NCBI GenBank assembly: GCA_947258895.1
Contig: CAMYKE010000227.1
Location: forward strand, 1 to 6,120
Direction: 5' to 3'
DNA from: an uncultured Pseudomonadales bacterium
GTDB taxonomy: Bacteria > Pseudomonadota > Gammaproteobacteria > Pseudomonadales > IMCC2047
DNA: 6,120 nt
Below the pieces are notes generated by a model. That model was not told the origin of the DNA. It worked only from the letters and a program-made list of their open reading frames with translations, and ran no database searches. Below, piece after piece: positions 1 through 6,120 of this stretch. Each line of letters opens with the position of its first letter. The first letter of the stretch is position 1. A program made the translations under genes and the position numbers.

Positions 1-1063
1 GAGTATGACTTCAGGGAAGACCTGACCCTGACGCTCGGGTTGCGCTTCACCACAGAGGAAAAGAAGCTTAAAGGGACCTTTACCCAAACCACCGGGGGCG
101 GGCCACCTGACGCCGATGCCGCGGTATTCCAGCTCGGGGTACTGCAGGCCCTGGGGCCGTTCGACCCGGCGTTCGACCCGAGCGTTTTCATCCCGTTCTC
201 CCAGCGCGACTTTGGTTATTATAACCCGCGTCTCGCCATCGTCGGACCACGCCCCGACCTGGATGAAAAGCTGGATGACGACCAGGTATCCGGCACAGTG
301 AAGCTTACCTGGGCTTATAACGAGGACATGCTCTTGTACCTGGGCTTTGGTACAGGTTACAAGTCCGGCGGCACCAATACCGATCGCATCTTCTTCGCGT
401 TTGACCCGGTGTTCCAGGCCGAGACGTCAGAGGCCATCGAGGCGGGCATGAAAGCCGATTTTCCCAAACAAAACATACGGGTCAACCTGGCGTTGCACAA
501 GACGGTCGTGGATGATTTCCAGTCCAATGCCTTTCAGGGCGCCGGTTTCAACCTGCAAAACGCCGGCAAGCTCGATACCTACGGTGGCGAACTGGAGGTC
601 TGGTGGAATCCCACCGAGGATCTCGACATCAGCGCTGCCTATGTGCTTAGCATTGCCGACTTCGATGAATTCGATCGGTCCAATTGCTGGATAGCCTATA
701 CCTTCCATACCGGTATCGATGATCCGGGCAGAGCGGATCCTGGCGATGAATTCTGTAACCGGGCGGGGGGAATTTAGCGACACCATCGATGGCTTCGCGC
801 GCGCCGAATGGACTTATGTTGGTGACCAGATGATGGACGCCAACAATGATCCATTCAAGGCACTTGACAGTTATGATCTGCTCAGCCTGAGTGCCGGCTT
901 CAACCTGAAGCAATTAAATACGGAAATTACGATCTGGGGACGCAACGTGACTGACGAACGTTACCACCATACCAATTTCGATGTGCCTCTGCAGGACGGC
1001 AAACTGAACGCCTATCCCGGAGAGCCCCGCACCTACGGCGTGCGTCTAAAAGTCTCGTTTTAG
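1..1063 (+). pseudogene. TonB-dependent outer-membrane receptor, C-terminal part, frame disrupted
   Basis: This is the C-terminal portion of a TonB-dependent receptor, an outer-membrane beta-barrel that imports iron chelates or other large nutrients using TonB energy. The frame is open from base 1, so the plug domain and early barrel lie outside the window. Repeated amphipathic strands such as LTLTLGLRF, MLLYLGFGTGYKSGG and AAYVLSIADF fit the barrel. The end is typical of the family: WGRNVTDERY, then PGEPRTYG, then a last strand ending in Phe at 1058-1060. Two Cys codons (685-687 and 754-756) may form an extracellular-loop disulphide. The first frame stops at TAG 775-777. The remainder continues in the next frame from about 767 to TAG 1061-1063. 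The break falls at a six-G run (765-770). About 15 residues expected between the CNRAG loop and the EFSDTIDGF strand also look absent, so a small out-of-frame deletion is likelier than one extra G. The substrate cannot be inferred. Confidence 0.85.
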
Positions 1064-1080
1064 TTGCACCATTGGTCTCG

Positions 1081-1100
1081 GCAGTAACGGGCGGTACTGC
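1081..1100 (+). terminator. Weak hairpin after the receptor gene, possible terminator
   Basis: GCAGTA (1081-1086) and TACTGC (1095-1100) form a perfect 6-bp stem with an 8-base loop, 17 bases after the receptor stop codon. Only a short TT follows, so an intrinsic terminator is uncertain. The position between convergent genes is the main argument for it. Confidence 0.3.
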
Positions 1101-1159
1101 TTAGCTCCTGATCAATTACGGATTGGCCGCATGGTATGCGGTGCTCCGCGGCAGGTTGC

Positions 1160-1184
1160 AAAAGCCCCGGCCCGACGCCGCCGG
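1160..1184 (-). terminator. GC-rich hairpin with short U-run after the SDR gene, possible terminator
   Basis: Read on the minus strand, CCGGC (1184-1180) pairs with GCCGG (1171-1167). GGC and then TTTT (1163-1160) follow. It starts 2 bases past the SDR stop codon, which is where a terminator would sit. The stem is only 5 bp and the U-run is short, so this is tentative. Confidence 0.35.
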
Positions 1185-1186
1185 AA

Positions 1187-1915
1187 TTATCCGGAAGTCC
1201 GGTTGTAAATAACGGGCATTTTCCCCTTCCAGGTGTTCCAGGTTTCAGCGCTGGTAATCAGGTTGGCCATGAAATCACCCACATTGATCCGGCTCGTTGC
1301 GCCAGGATCGAAGATCGCACTCCTGATGGGCGATTCGTATACCTCGTATGCGGATACCTGCTCCGCATCGATCAAACTATCCGGGCGTATGGCGACCCAT
1401 TCGATGGCGTTATCGTATTGACCAATTTGCACGCGCAGGTAATCGGCGGCTCTCTCGTTGTCGAGGTGGGGAGGGACCAGCACGCGCAGCACTGCGATAA
1501 CACAACGCTGGCCAAACGCAACCTGCTCGGGAATGTCACGATTGCTGCACCCGGAGCTATTCATGAGGATGAACTTGACGGGCCGGGCAGGCGTATTTGC
1601 CTTGATCGCGCGGCATAATCGGCGGGTAGCCTCCGTCACCAACCGGCGTGGTTGGCCGTATACACCCCTGAACGAAAGCGTATGGCCAAGGCATGAGACT
1701 ACCGCACCGCAGCCCCGGCTATGCTGCGCCAATTGTGCGTCGCTGAGATCCAGGATGCTGGCGCTGATCACAGTGCATTGCGCGTGTTGCCTGCTAGCGC
1801 CGGGAAGTTTACTTGCTGATCTTACGATAACCTTAACGCTGAGGCCCCGATCTAGCAGGTTCTCGACAAGCCGCTGACCGGTGGCTCCGGTCGCACCCAC
1901 TACGAGTACAGTCAT
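1187..1915 (-). CDS. NAD(P)-binding protein of the atypical SDR / NmrA-like type
   Basis: A cytoplasmic 242-residue Rossmann-fold protein of the NAD(P)H-binding group (NmrA-like, atypical short-chain dehydrogenase). The N-terminus is a beta strand followed by the dinucleotide motif GATGATG (residues 7-13, Gly 7, 10 and 13). Arg32 after the second strand suggests a preference for NADP(H). A strand resembling VKFILMNSSG lies at 113-122, and IEWVAIRPDSL (171-181) resembles the post-catalytic strand region of these proteins. No classic YxxxK catalytic pair is apparent, so it may be a redox sensor or an oxidoreductase of unknown substrate. The ATG at 1915 is preceded by a strong GGAAGGA ribosome-binding site a few bases upstream. 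The length is normal and there is no internal defect. It lies 79 bp downstream of the TM2 gene on the same strand, so co-transcription is possible. The family is clear; the reaction is unknown. Confidence 0.85.
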   Translation of the reverse strand: MTVLVVGATGATGQRLVENLLDRGLSVKVIVRSASKLPGASRQHAQCTVISASILDLSDAQLAQHSRGCGAVVSCLGHTLSFRGVYGQPRRLVTEATRRLCRAIKANTPARPVKFILMNSSGCSNRDIPEQVAFGQRCVIAVLRVLVPPHLDNERAADYLRVQIGQYDNAIEWVAIRPDSLIDAEQVSAYEVYESPIRSAIFDPGATSRINVGDFMANLITSAETWNTWKGKMPVIYNRTSG

Positions 1916-1994
1916 TCGCTTCCTTCCTTGTACGCGCTGGCCTTTATACAGACTGCTCGACCGTCACCGGTACCATCGTTCGGCCCTGCGCTGG

Positions 1995-2396
1995 TCAAGT
2001 GATCCGTCGGTTGATTTCGTCTACCTGCGTATTGAGTGTCAGCAGGTCATACAGCCAGCCGAGCAGGAACAACCCGCCGGTCAACAGCCAAATGATACCG
2101 GTGACCCACTTGCCCATATAGAATCTGTGAATGCCGAAGAATCCGAGGAATGTCAGCAGGATCCAGCTGACGGTATAGCTCTTGTCGCCCCCGGAATAAC
2201 GCCGGTCGGCGGTTCTGTCCATACTCGGGATCAGGAACAGGTCCACGATCCAGCCGATCAGTAGCAAGCCCAGAGTAAAAAAGTAAATGGTGCCCGATAC
2301 CGGGCGGCCGTAGTAAAACCGATGTGCACCCATGAAACCAAAAATCCACAGGATGTAACCGATGGTCTTGCGGTGGGTGTCGTGTTGTGCGGGCAT
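1995..2396 (-). CDS. Tandem TM2-domain inner-membrane protein
   Basis: A 133-residue membrane protein made of two TM2 domains. Each unit has a Gly-rich helix turn, the signature HRFYxG, a second helix and a GWxxDL ending. The first unit spans residues 20-57 (HRFYYG at 25-30, GWIVDLF at 48-54). The second spans 85-122 (HRFYMG at 90-95, GWLYDLL at 113-119). The two are offset by exactly 65 residues and join through a polar linker (58-74) rich in Arg, Asp and Ser. Four membrane segments are predicted, with a short charged N-terminus and a polar tail. Many bacterial TM2 proteins carry a single domain, so this looks like an internal duplication. The molecular function of bacterial TM2 proteins is poorly defined, and no substrate or partner can be named. 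The ATG at 2396 has an AGGA ribosome-binding site about 8 bases upstream. The SDR gene follows in the same direction. Confidence 0.87.
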   Translation of the reverse strand: MPAQHDTHRKTIGYILWIFGFMGAHRFYYGRPVSGTIYFFTLGLLLIGWIVDLFLIPSMDRTADRRYSGGDKSYTVSWILLTFLGFFGIHRFYMGKWVTGIIWLLTGGLFLLGWLYDLLTLNTQVDEINRRIT

Positions 2397-2444
2397 CTCT
2401 TGTTCCTGTTCAATAGTGGGTTAATGTTGCGGGCTGCTTTACTT

Positions 2445-2450
2445 GTTATA
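2445..2450 (-). promoter_or_regulatory. Candidate -10 box upstream of the TM2 gene
   Basis: The minus strand reads TATAAC here, directly preceded by TG, about 50 bases before the TM2 start codon. The best -35 match, TTGCAG, is 19 bases further upstream, which is longer than ideal. It could drive TM2 and the SDR gene. This is a sequence match only. Confidence 0.25.
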
Positions 2451-2491
2451 CATCGTTCAAAGTGCCGGCCTGCAAATGAAGCGGACGGGTT

Positions 2492-2764
2492 TCAGGCATT
2501 GTACAGGGTAACTGCCCCGATAATCATGAACCCAACGCCCGCAATGTAATGCAGGTATTTTTCATTGATATACTCGGCTAACAGGCTGCCGGCGAGCACT
2601 CCGATTGCCGATGCGACGATCAGCGCAGCAGAGGCGGCAATAAAAACAGTAGTTTTACTGACCTCCTTGTCTGCCGCAAACAGCATGGTAGCCAGCTGCG
2701 TTTTATCACCGAGTTCGGCAACAAAAACCGCGGCAAATATCGTCAGAAATATTTTCCAGTCCAT
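2492..2764 (-). CDS. Single-domain GDT1/UPF0016 (TMEM165-like) cation transporter
   Basis: A small inner-membrane protein of the UPF0016/GDT1/TMEM165 family, whose members move Mn2+ or Ca2+, probably in exchange for protons. The hallmark motif ELGDKTQ is complete at residues 17-23; its acidic residues (Glu17, Asp20) are the expected ion ligands. Three hydrophobic helices are visible (about 4-31, 38-63 and 70-88). Full-length members carry two copies of this unit in about 190-200 residues. This protein has one copy in 90 residues, so it would have to work as a homodimer or with a partner encoded elsewhere. I chose the ATG at 2764 because MDWK matches the usual family N-terminus. An in-frame ATG at 2827 would add 21 polar residues, and neither start has a strong ribosome-binding site. 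It lies 95 bp upstream of the TM2 gene and 184 bp downstream of pmpB. Confidence 0.88.
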   Translation of the reverse strand: MDWKIFLTIFAAVFVAELGDKTQLATMLFAADKEVSKTTVFIAASAALIVASAIGVLAGSLLAEYINEKYLHYIAGVGFMIIGAVTLYNA

Positions 2765-2892
2765 AAGCTTTTGTTCGGGAGGAAGTAAGTTAGTGACACG
2801 GTTATCGAGCACTGCGGTTCGTATCATGCCCTAAACGGCGTGTAATCAAAACCAGGGGTACTGCAGTCACGGATAGCGGGCGTTCGCCGCGT

Positions 2893-2920
2893 CGCCGCCA
2901 TTCCCCCAGTCCATGCGGCG
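2893..2920 (-). other. Stem-loop after pmpB
   Basis: CGCCGC (2893-2898) pairs with GCGGCG (2915-2920), with two further A-T pairs inside a single-base bulge and an 11-base loop. It lies about 30 bases past the pmpB stop codon on the minus strand. There is no U-run after it, so it is not a standard intrinsic terminator. It might stabilise the 3' end of the pmpAB transcript or attenuate read-through into the GDT1 gene. Confidence 0.3.
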
Positions 2921-2948
2921 TAACCGGCGGCCCAAAATTTCTGTGCTA

Positions 2949-3386
2949 TCACCGGTTAGCGGCAGCGCGTCGATCCAGACGGTCGCCTGCCAGGTTAGCC
3001 AGCGCCATGCCGGTCAGCATGGCAACGACGAACATAAAGGTCTTGCCGTCCAGGTAAACCAGTGCCGAGAGCGCGGGGCCGGGGCAGTAGCCGTAGACTC
3101 CCCAGCCAATTCCGAAGATGGCGGCGCCCGCAAGCAACGGGCCGTCCAGCGCGGTTTTGGTGGGCAGCGAGAATTCTGCCTCCAGCAATGGGGTGGTGCG
3201 CTTGAGGATAACGCGAAACGCCACGAGGGTTACGCAGACCGCGCCGCCCATCACGAATGCCAGGTCCGGCACCCAGTCGCCAAACAGATCCAGGAATCCC
3301 AAAACCTTGGCAGTATCGGTCATACCGGACATTGCCAGACCCGCACCGAATACAATTCCGCACGCTAATGCTACCAGGCTTTTCAT
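2949..3386 (-). CDS. pmpB: PmpB-like YeeE/YedE family permease half (DUF6691)
   Basis: A 145-residue inner-membrane protein forming the second half of a YeeE/YedE-type sulfur-compound permease. E. coli YeeE, a thiosulfate importer, holds both halves in one chain of about 350 residues; here they are two adjacent genes. The N-terminal helix ends in the family-typical stretch GAGLAMSGMTD (residues 14-24). The second conserved site is GYCPGP at 99-104 with Cys101, the kind of cysteine thought to relay the sulfur substrate. About four membrane helices are visible (4-22, 41-61, 82-100, 104-130), with a polar segment between the middle pair and an Arg-rich tail. Its ATG directly abuts the TAG of pmpA with no spacer, and the GGGGGC run inside pmpA may act as its ribosome-binding site, so translation is probably coupled. 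The family is clear; the exact substrate (thiosulfate, sulfite or a persulfide) is not. Confidence 0.9.
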   Translation of the reverse strand: MKSLVALACGIVFGAGLAMSGMTDTAKVLGFLDLFGDWVPDLAFVMGGAVCVTLVAFRVILKRTTPLLEAEFSLPTKTALDGPLLAGAAIFGIGWGVYGYCPGPALSALVYLDGKTFMFVVAMLTGMALANLAGDRLDRRAAANR

Positions 3387-3806
3387 CTATTGCGCCCCCA
3401 GCAAATGTCGCGTGACATAGACAGTGATGATGCCGGTTGTCATAAACATAATGGTGGCGAGGAGTGAGCGTGGGGACAGCCTGCCGATGCCGCACACACC
3501 GTGGCCGCTGGTGCAGCCGGCCCCCAGTTTCACCCCGAACCCTACCAGCAATCCACCGCCTATGGCGTGCCACCACTGCAGAACGCTTGCCGGCGGATAG
3601 GGCGAGGAAGTTAGCCCATGGTACAACAGCGGCCCGATCAGCAATCCCGCCACAAACCACCAGCGCCAGCTGTTGCCGGGCTGGTTAGCAACTGCCCCCC
3701 AGACAATCCCGCTGATGCCCGCGATGCGACCGAGGAAATACAACATGGCGGCCGCAGACGCGCCAATCAGCAATCCTCCGATTAAGGGTGCGCTATAACT
3801 GAACAT
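3387..3806 (-). CDS. pmpA: PmpA-like YeeE/YedE family permease half
   Basis: A 139-residue inner-membrane protein and the first half of the split YeeE/YedE sulfur-compound permease, expected to act with PmpB. The key motif is GAGCTSGHGVCGIGRLSPRS (residues 95-114), holding Cys98, His102 and Cys105, the conserved signature around the substrate-handling cysteine. Other family features are the N-terminal GGLLIGASAA helix (10-19), the GRIAGISGI segment (26-34) and the helix after the motif (115-132). I chose the ATG at 3806, not one further upstream at 3905, because GAGGAG sits 8 bases before it and the protein then begins with the usual membrane helix. In other bacteria such pairs often lie beside an ArsR-type persulfide sensor (BigR) and a persulfide dioxygenase. 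Neither is visible here, so local regulation is unknown. It is divergent from recQ. Confidence 0.9.
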   Translation of the reverse strand: MFSYSAPLIGGLLIGASAAAMLYFLGRIAGISGIVWGAVANQPGNSWRWWFVAGLLIGPLLYHGLTSSPYPPASVLQWWHAIGGGLLVGFGVKLGAGCTSGHGVCGIGRLSPRSLLATIMFMTTGIITVYVTRHLLGAQ

Positions 3807-3920
3807 AGGTTTCGCTCCTCGTGAGTTGGTAGCAGCGACGTATCGCCGAAGGGCATCCGTAAAAATATAGTGGCCGAGCATGCTGCATTCTGGCTCAGGT
3901 ACCACAGGGACGACCAGAGA

Positions 3921-3952
3921 ATTTATACTTCCTATCCTATTTTGGGTGTGAC
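3921..3952 (-). promoter_or_regulatory. Weak candidate promoter for pmpAB
   Basis: On the minus strand TATAAAT (3927-3921) resembles a -10 box. GTCACA (3952-3947) matches four of six -35 bases, but the 19-base spacer is long. It would give a leader of roughly 110 bases before the pmpA start codon. This is a sequence match only. Confidence 0.25.
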
Positions 3953-4063
3953 GTATCGGTATTGATTTGCCTCAGCTTTCTGGCATTTGGTAATTTCGCG
4001 GTCCGTTGGGTATTCCCGGAAGGCAATGGCGATTGCGCACCCGCCTGAGCTTTGTAAAAGCGA

Positions 4064-4092
4064 CTCGGCCAGGCGCTATTATGTGGTATGAT
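4064..4092 (+). promoter_or_regulatory. recQ: Extended -10 sigma-70 type promoter upstream of recQ
   Basis: TGGTATGAT (4084-4092) matches the extended -10 form TGnTATAAT with one mismatch in the hexamer. The -35 region 17 bases upstream (4064-4069) is poor, as is common for extended -10 promoters. A second arrangement, TTGTAA (4052-4057) with TATTAT (4077-4082), has a 19-base spacer. Transcription would start near 4099 and give a leader of about 215 bases before recQ. Confidence 0.5.
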
Positions 4093-4205
4093 CGCGCCCA
4101 AATCAGTAACCGGTTCGGTGATTCGGGCTCTCGGTCCTGGTCGCCTCGCGACGATTGGGGTCGATGTTGTCTCGCCGTTGCAACCACACATCCGCAGGTC
4201 TTGCC

Positions 4206-4307
4206 ATGAGCAGTTTATCCGCCGCCCCGCGCAAAATTCCCATTACATCTGCCAGGCCCCGGCGCAGAGGGGCTGCCCGGAATGCGCTCGCGCGGACGGT
4301 GCGATAA
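4206..4307 (+). CDS. Possible 33-residue Arg-rich leader ORF before recQ
   Basis: A short frame begins with ATG at 4206, 7 bases after a weak AGG ribosome-binding site, and ends with TAA at 4305-4307. The 33-residue product has eight Arg and one Lys and no acidic residue. I recognise no family for it. Its stop codon lies 7 bases before the recQ ATG at 4315, which itself lacks a good ribosome-binding site, so translational coupling is conceivable. The opening SAAPRKIPIT could instead be the remnant of another gene's start. In GC-rich DNA a frame of this length with many Arg codons can arise by chance, so this is speculative. Confidence 0.2.
   Translation: MSSLSAAPRKIPITSARPRRRGAARNALARTVR
4256..4273 (+). 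promoter_or_regulatory. Small stem-loop overlapping a possible recQ ribosome-binding site
   Basis: GCCCC (4256-4260) pairs with GGGGC (4269-4273) across an 8-base loop. The right arm overlaps GAGGGG (4267-4272), the only purine-rich ribosome-binding-site candidate in this area, which lies 9 bases before an in-frame alternative recQ ATG at 4282. Pairing would mask that site. The stem is short and its role unproven. Confidence 0.25.
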
Positions 4308-4314
4308 CCGGTTT

Positions 4315-6074
4315 ATGAACGACGCCGGACACATCCTGCAGACCGTCTTCGGCTATTCTTCCTTCCGGCCGCCCCAGGACGAAATCATCCCGACGGTTAT
4401 CGATGGCGGCGACGCCCTGGTGCTGATGCCGACCGGAGGCGGGAAATCCCTGTGTTACCAGATCCCTGCCCTGGCGCGCCCGGGTTGCGGGATTGTCATA
4501 TCCCCGCTGATCGCCCTGATGCAGGACCAGGTGGCCGCATTGCGCGAACTGGGGGTGAAGGCGAGCTTCCGCGAGCGCTTGAAGCCGGCGAGCTGGATTT
4601 ACTCTATATCGCTCCGGAACGGCTCAGCCAGGAACGTACCCTGGAGCTGTTACAGAGGGCACCAATCGCATTATTTGCGATCGACGAGGCCCACTGCGTG
4701 TCCCAATGGGGCCATGATTTTCGTGCCGACTATTTGCGGCTTTCGATATTGCACCAGCAGTTTCCCGGGGTGCCCCGCATCGCCCTCACCGCGACCGCCG
4801 ATGCGCGCACACGGGCCGAGATCATCGAGCGGCTGGACCTGTCCGATGCGCGGCAGTTTATCGCCGGCTTCGATCGCCCCAATATTCGGTACCGGATTGC
4901 ATTGAAACACAACCCCCGACAGCAACTGCTGCGGTTCCTGAGGGACGAGCATCCCCGGGATGCCGGGATTGTCTATTGCCTGTCGCGCCGCAAGACGGAG
5001 GAGATAGCCCGTTGGCTAACGGAGCAGGGCTTTACTGCGCTGCCCTATCATGCCGGACTCGACGCCGCTACCCGTGCCGAGCACCAGGCGCGATTTCTGC
5101 GCGAGGAGGGCGTCATCGTGGTGGCCACCATTGCCTTTGGCATGGGCATCGATAAACCCGATGTGCGGTTTGTGGCGCACCTGGATATGCCGAAAACCGT
5201 GGAATCCTACTACCAGGAGACCGGTCGCGCCGGCCGCGATAGCGAGCCCGCCAACGCCTGGATGATCTATGGATTGCAGGACGTGATCAAGTTGCGCCAG
5301 ATGATGGCCGGTTCCGAGGGCAGCGAGCAACACAAGCGCGCCGAACAGCATCGCCTCAACGCCATGCTGGGCTTTTGCGAAATCACCAGTTGCCGCCGCC
5401 AGGCGCTGCTGAGTTACTTTGGTGAAACTCTGGCTACGCCGTGCGGCAACTGCGATACCTGCCTGGAGGCGGTGAGTACCTGGGATGGGACGGAAGCCGC
5501 CCGCATGGCGCTGAGTGCCGTCTATCGCACCGGCCAGCGTTTCGGGGTGAATCACCTGGTCGACGTGCTATTGGGTGCGGATACCGACAAAATCTTCCAG
5601 TTTGATCATCACCAGTTGCCCACCTATGGCGTGGGCAAGGAACTTGATAAAAACCAGTGGAGTTCGGTGTTCCGGCAGCTGGTCGCTCGTGGGTACCTGC
5701 GCGTGGACATGGAGCGCTTCGGCGCCCTGCGGCTGGAACAAAAGTGCCGGCCCCTGCTGCGCGGTGACGAACAGATCGAACTGCGCCGGGATCGCAAGCA
5801 AAAAGCCGCCAGGCGCCAGACCAAAACTCCATTGCCGGCGGATATCGATATCGCCCTCTGGGAAGCGCTGCGCGAGTGCCGGCGGGAGTTTGCCGAAGCA
5901 CAGGGAGTGCCGCCCTATGTAATTTTCCATGATCGCACCCTGCAGGAGATGTGCGTCACGGTTCCGCAGGACCTGCATCAATTCGGCATGGTAAGCGGCG
6001 TGGGTGAGCGCAAGCGCGAAAAATATGGCCCCGGCTTTCTGGAGGTTATCAATAACCACTTGCGGGGCGAGTAG
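4315..6074 (+). pseudogene. recQ: ATP-dependent DNA helicase RecQ, frame disrupted near 4570
   Basis: RecQ is a 3'-5' superfamily 2 DNA helicase of recombination and replication repair (RecF pathway). All domains are visible across two frames. Frame 1 (4315 to about 4569) holds the Q motif [10 protein letters not shown], Walker A PTGGGKSL and [10 protein letters not shown]. The other frame (about 4572 to TAG 6072-6074) holds [13 protein letters not shown] (4683-4694), SWI-like [28 protein letters not shown] and motif [11 protein letters not shown] (5214-5240). A zinc site (Cys codons 5391, 5442, 5451, 5460; spacing C-x16-C-x2-C-x2-C), the RQC winged helix and a C-terminal HRDC domain (about 5845-6065) follow. 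Joined, the parts give about 585 residues; E. coli RecQ has about 610. Next to E. coli RecQ the segment between GVKA and LLYIAPERL is about 40 bases short, which explains the shift. As written, frame 1 runs on to a stop at 4903-4905. The ATG at 4315 fits the family; 4282 is an alternative with a better ribosome-binding site. Confidence 0.92.
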
Positions 6075-6120
6075 GCCTGGGGCAAAGTCCGTAGTAAGCA
6101 CTGGAAATGGCGAAAGCGTT

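Larger units (their letters stand above)
3807..4281. other. Divergent intergenic region between pmpA and recQ
   Basis: About 475 bases without a recognisable full-length gene. Open frames here on both strands give protein sequences with no family resemblance and Arg/Pro/Ser-rich composition, so I do not call them genes. The region must carry the promoters of both pmpA and recQ. Going toward recQ it holds an extended -10 promoter (4084-4092), a short Arg-rich frame (4206-4307) and a small GC stem-loop (4256-4273). Going toward pmpA it holds a weak TATAAAT box (3921-3927) and the pmpA ribosome-binding site. No tRNA, riboswitch or clear operator repeat was seen. Confidence 0.6.

Noticed and set aside
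765..775. Programmed frameshifting at the six-G run in the receptor gene
   Set aside because: There is no slippery heptamer with a downstream pseudoknot, outer-membrane receptors are not known to use this, and the apparent missing strand argues for a deletion.
1136..1618. 160-residue plus-strand frame opposite the SDR gene
   Set aside because: It lies wholly antisense to a gene with clear family motifs and has no recognisable protein features; it is a shadow frame.
2765..2890. Possible yybP-ykoY manganese riboswitch upstream of the GDT1 gene
   Set aside because: This riboswitch often precedes members of the family, but I could not find its conserved loop sequences or a convincing multi-stem fold here.
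3807..3905. Upstream extension of pmpA by 33 residues
   Set aside because: The extension is polar and unlike the family N-terminus, and a good GAGGAG site marks the ATG at 3806.
3937..4209. Overlapping frames of 67-84 residues on both strands in the pmpA-recQ gap
   Set aside because: They have low-complexity Arg/Pro/Ser composition, no family resemblance and no convincing ribosome-binding sites. Mutual overlap on both strands is typical of chance frames in GC-rich DNA.
4088..4318. 76-residue plus-strand frame with a CPEC-like cysteine pair just before recQ
   Set aside because: The start codon overlaps the -10 promoter element, there is no ribosome-binding site, and no family resemblance is visible. 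The CxxC-like spacing is probably coincidental.
6075..6120. Terminator or next gene after recQ
   Set aside because: The 46 remaining bases show no hairpin with a T-run and no start codon with clear coding content.

Overview
The window reads as GC-rich proteobacterial DNA. A TonB-dependent outer-membrane receptor, a Gram-negative type RecQ and a PmpA/PmpB-type YeeE/YedE pair all fit a gammaproteobacterium, perhaps an environmental or marine one. The taxonomic guess is an inference from family resemblance only. No mobile element, CRISPR array, rRNA or tRNA gene was recognised.

Layout. Positions 1-1063 (+) hold the C-terminal part of a TonB-dependent receptor whose reading frame is broken near 765-775. 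Four transcription-unit-like blocks follow on the minus strand. In transcription order (right to left) they are pmpA-pmpB (3806-2949, stop and start codons directly abutting), a single-domain GDT1/UPF0016 cation transporter (2764-2492), a tandem TM2-domain membrane protein (2396-1995) and an NAD(P)-binding atypical SDR protein (1915-1187). The receptor and the SDR gene converge on a 123-bp gap with two weak hairpins. A 475-bp gap (3807-4281) separates pmpA from the divergent recQ on the plus strand. It carries a good extended -10 promoter and a short Arg-rich ORF ending just before recQ. The last gene, recQ (4315-6074), has all its domains but its frame is broken near 4570.

How the genes relate. 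PmpA and PmpB are the two halves of a YeeE/YedE-type sulfur-compound permease and surely work together. The GDT1 protein probably moves Mn2+ or Ca2+ across the inner membrane. The TM2 and SDR genes could be co-transcribed, but no shared pathway is evident. RecQ is a DNA repair helicase unrelated to its neighbours.

The most notable point is that two unrelated genes, the receptor and recQ, each seem to lack a short out-of-frame segment of about 40-50 bp compared with what their families normally contain, while every gene between them is intact. This could be real gene decay or an assembly or consensus error; the sequence alone cannot decide. I found no convincing undescribed biological system.
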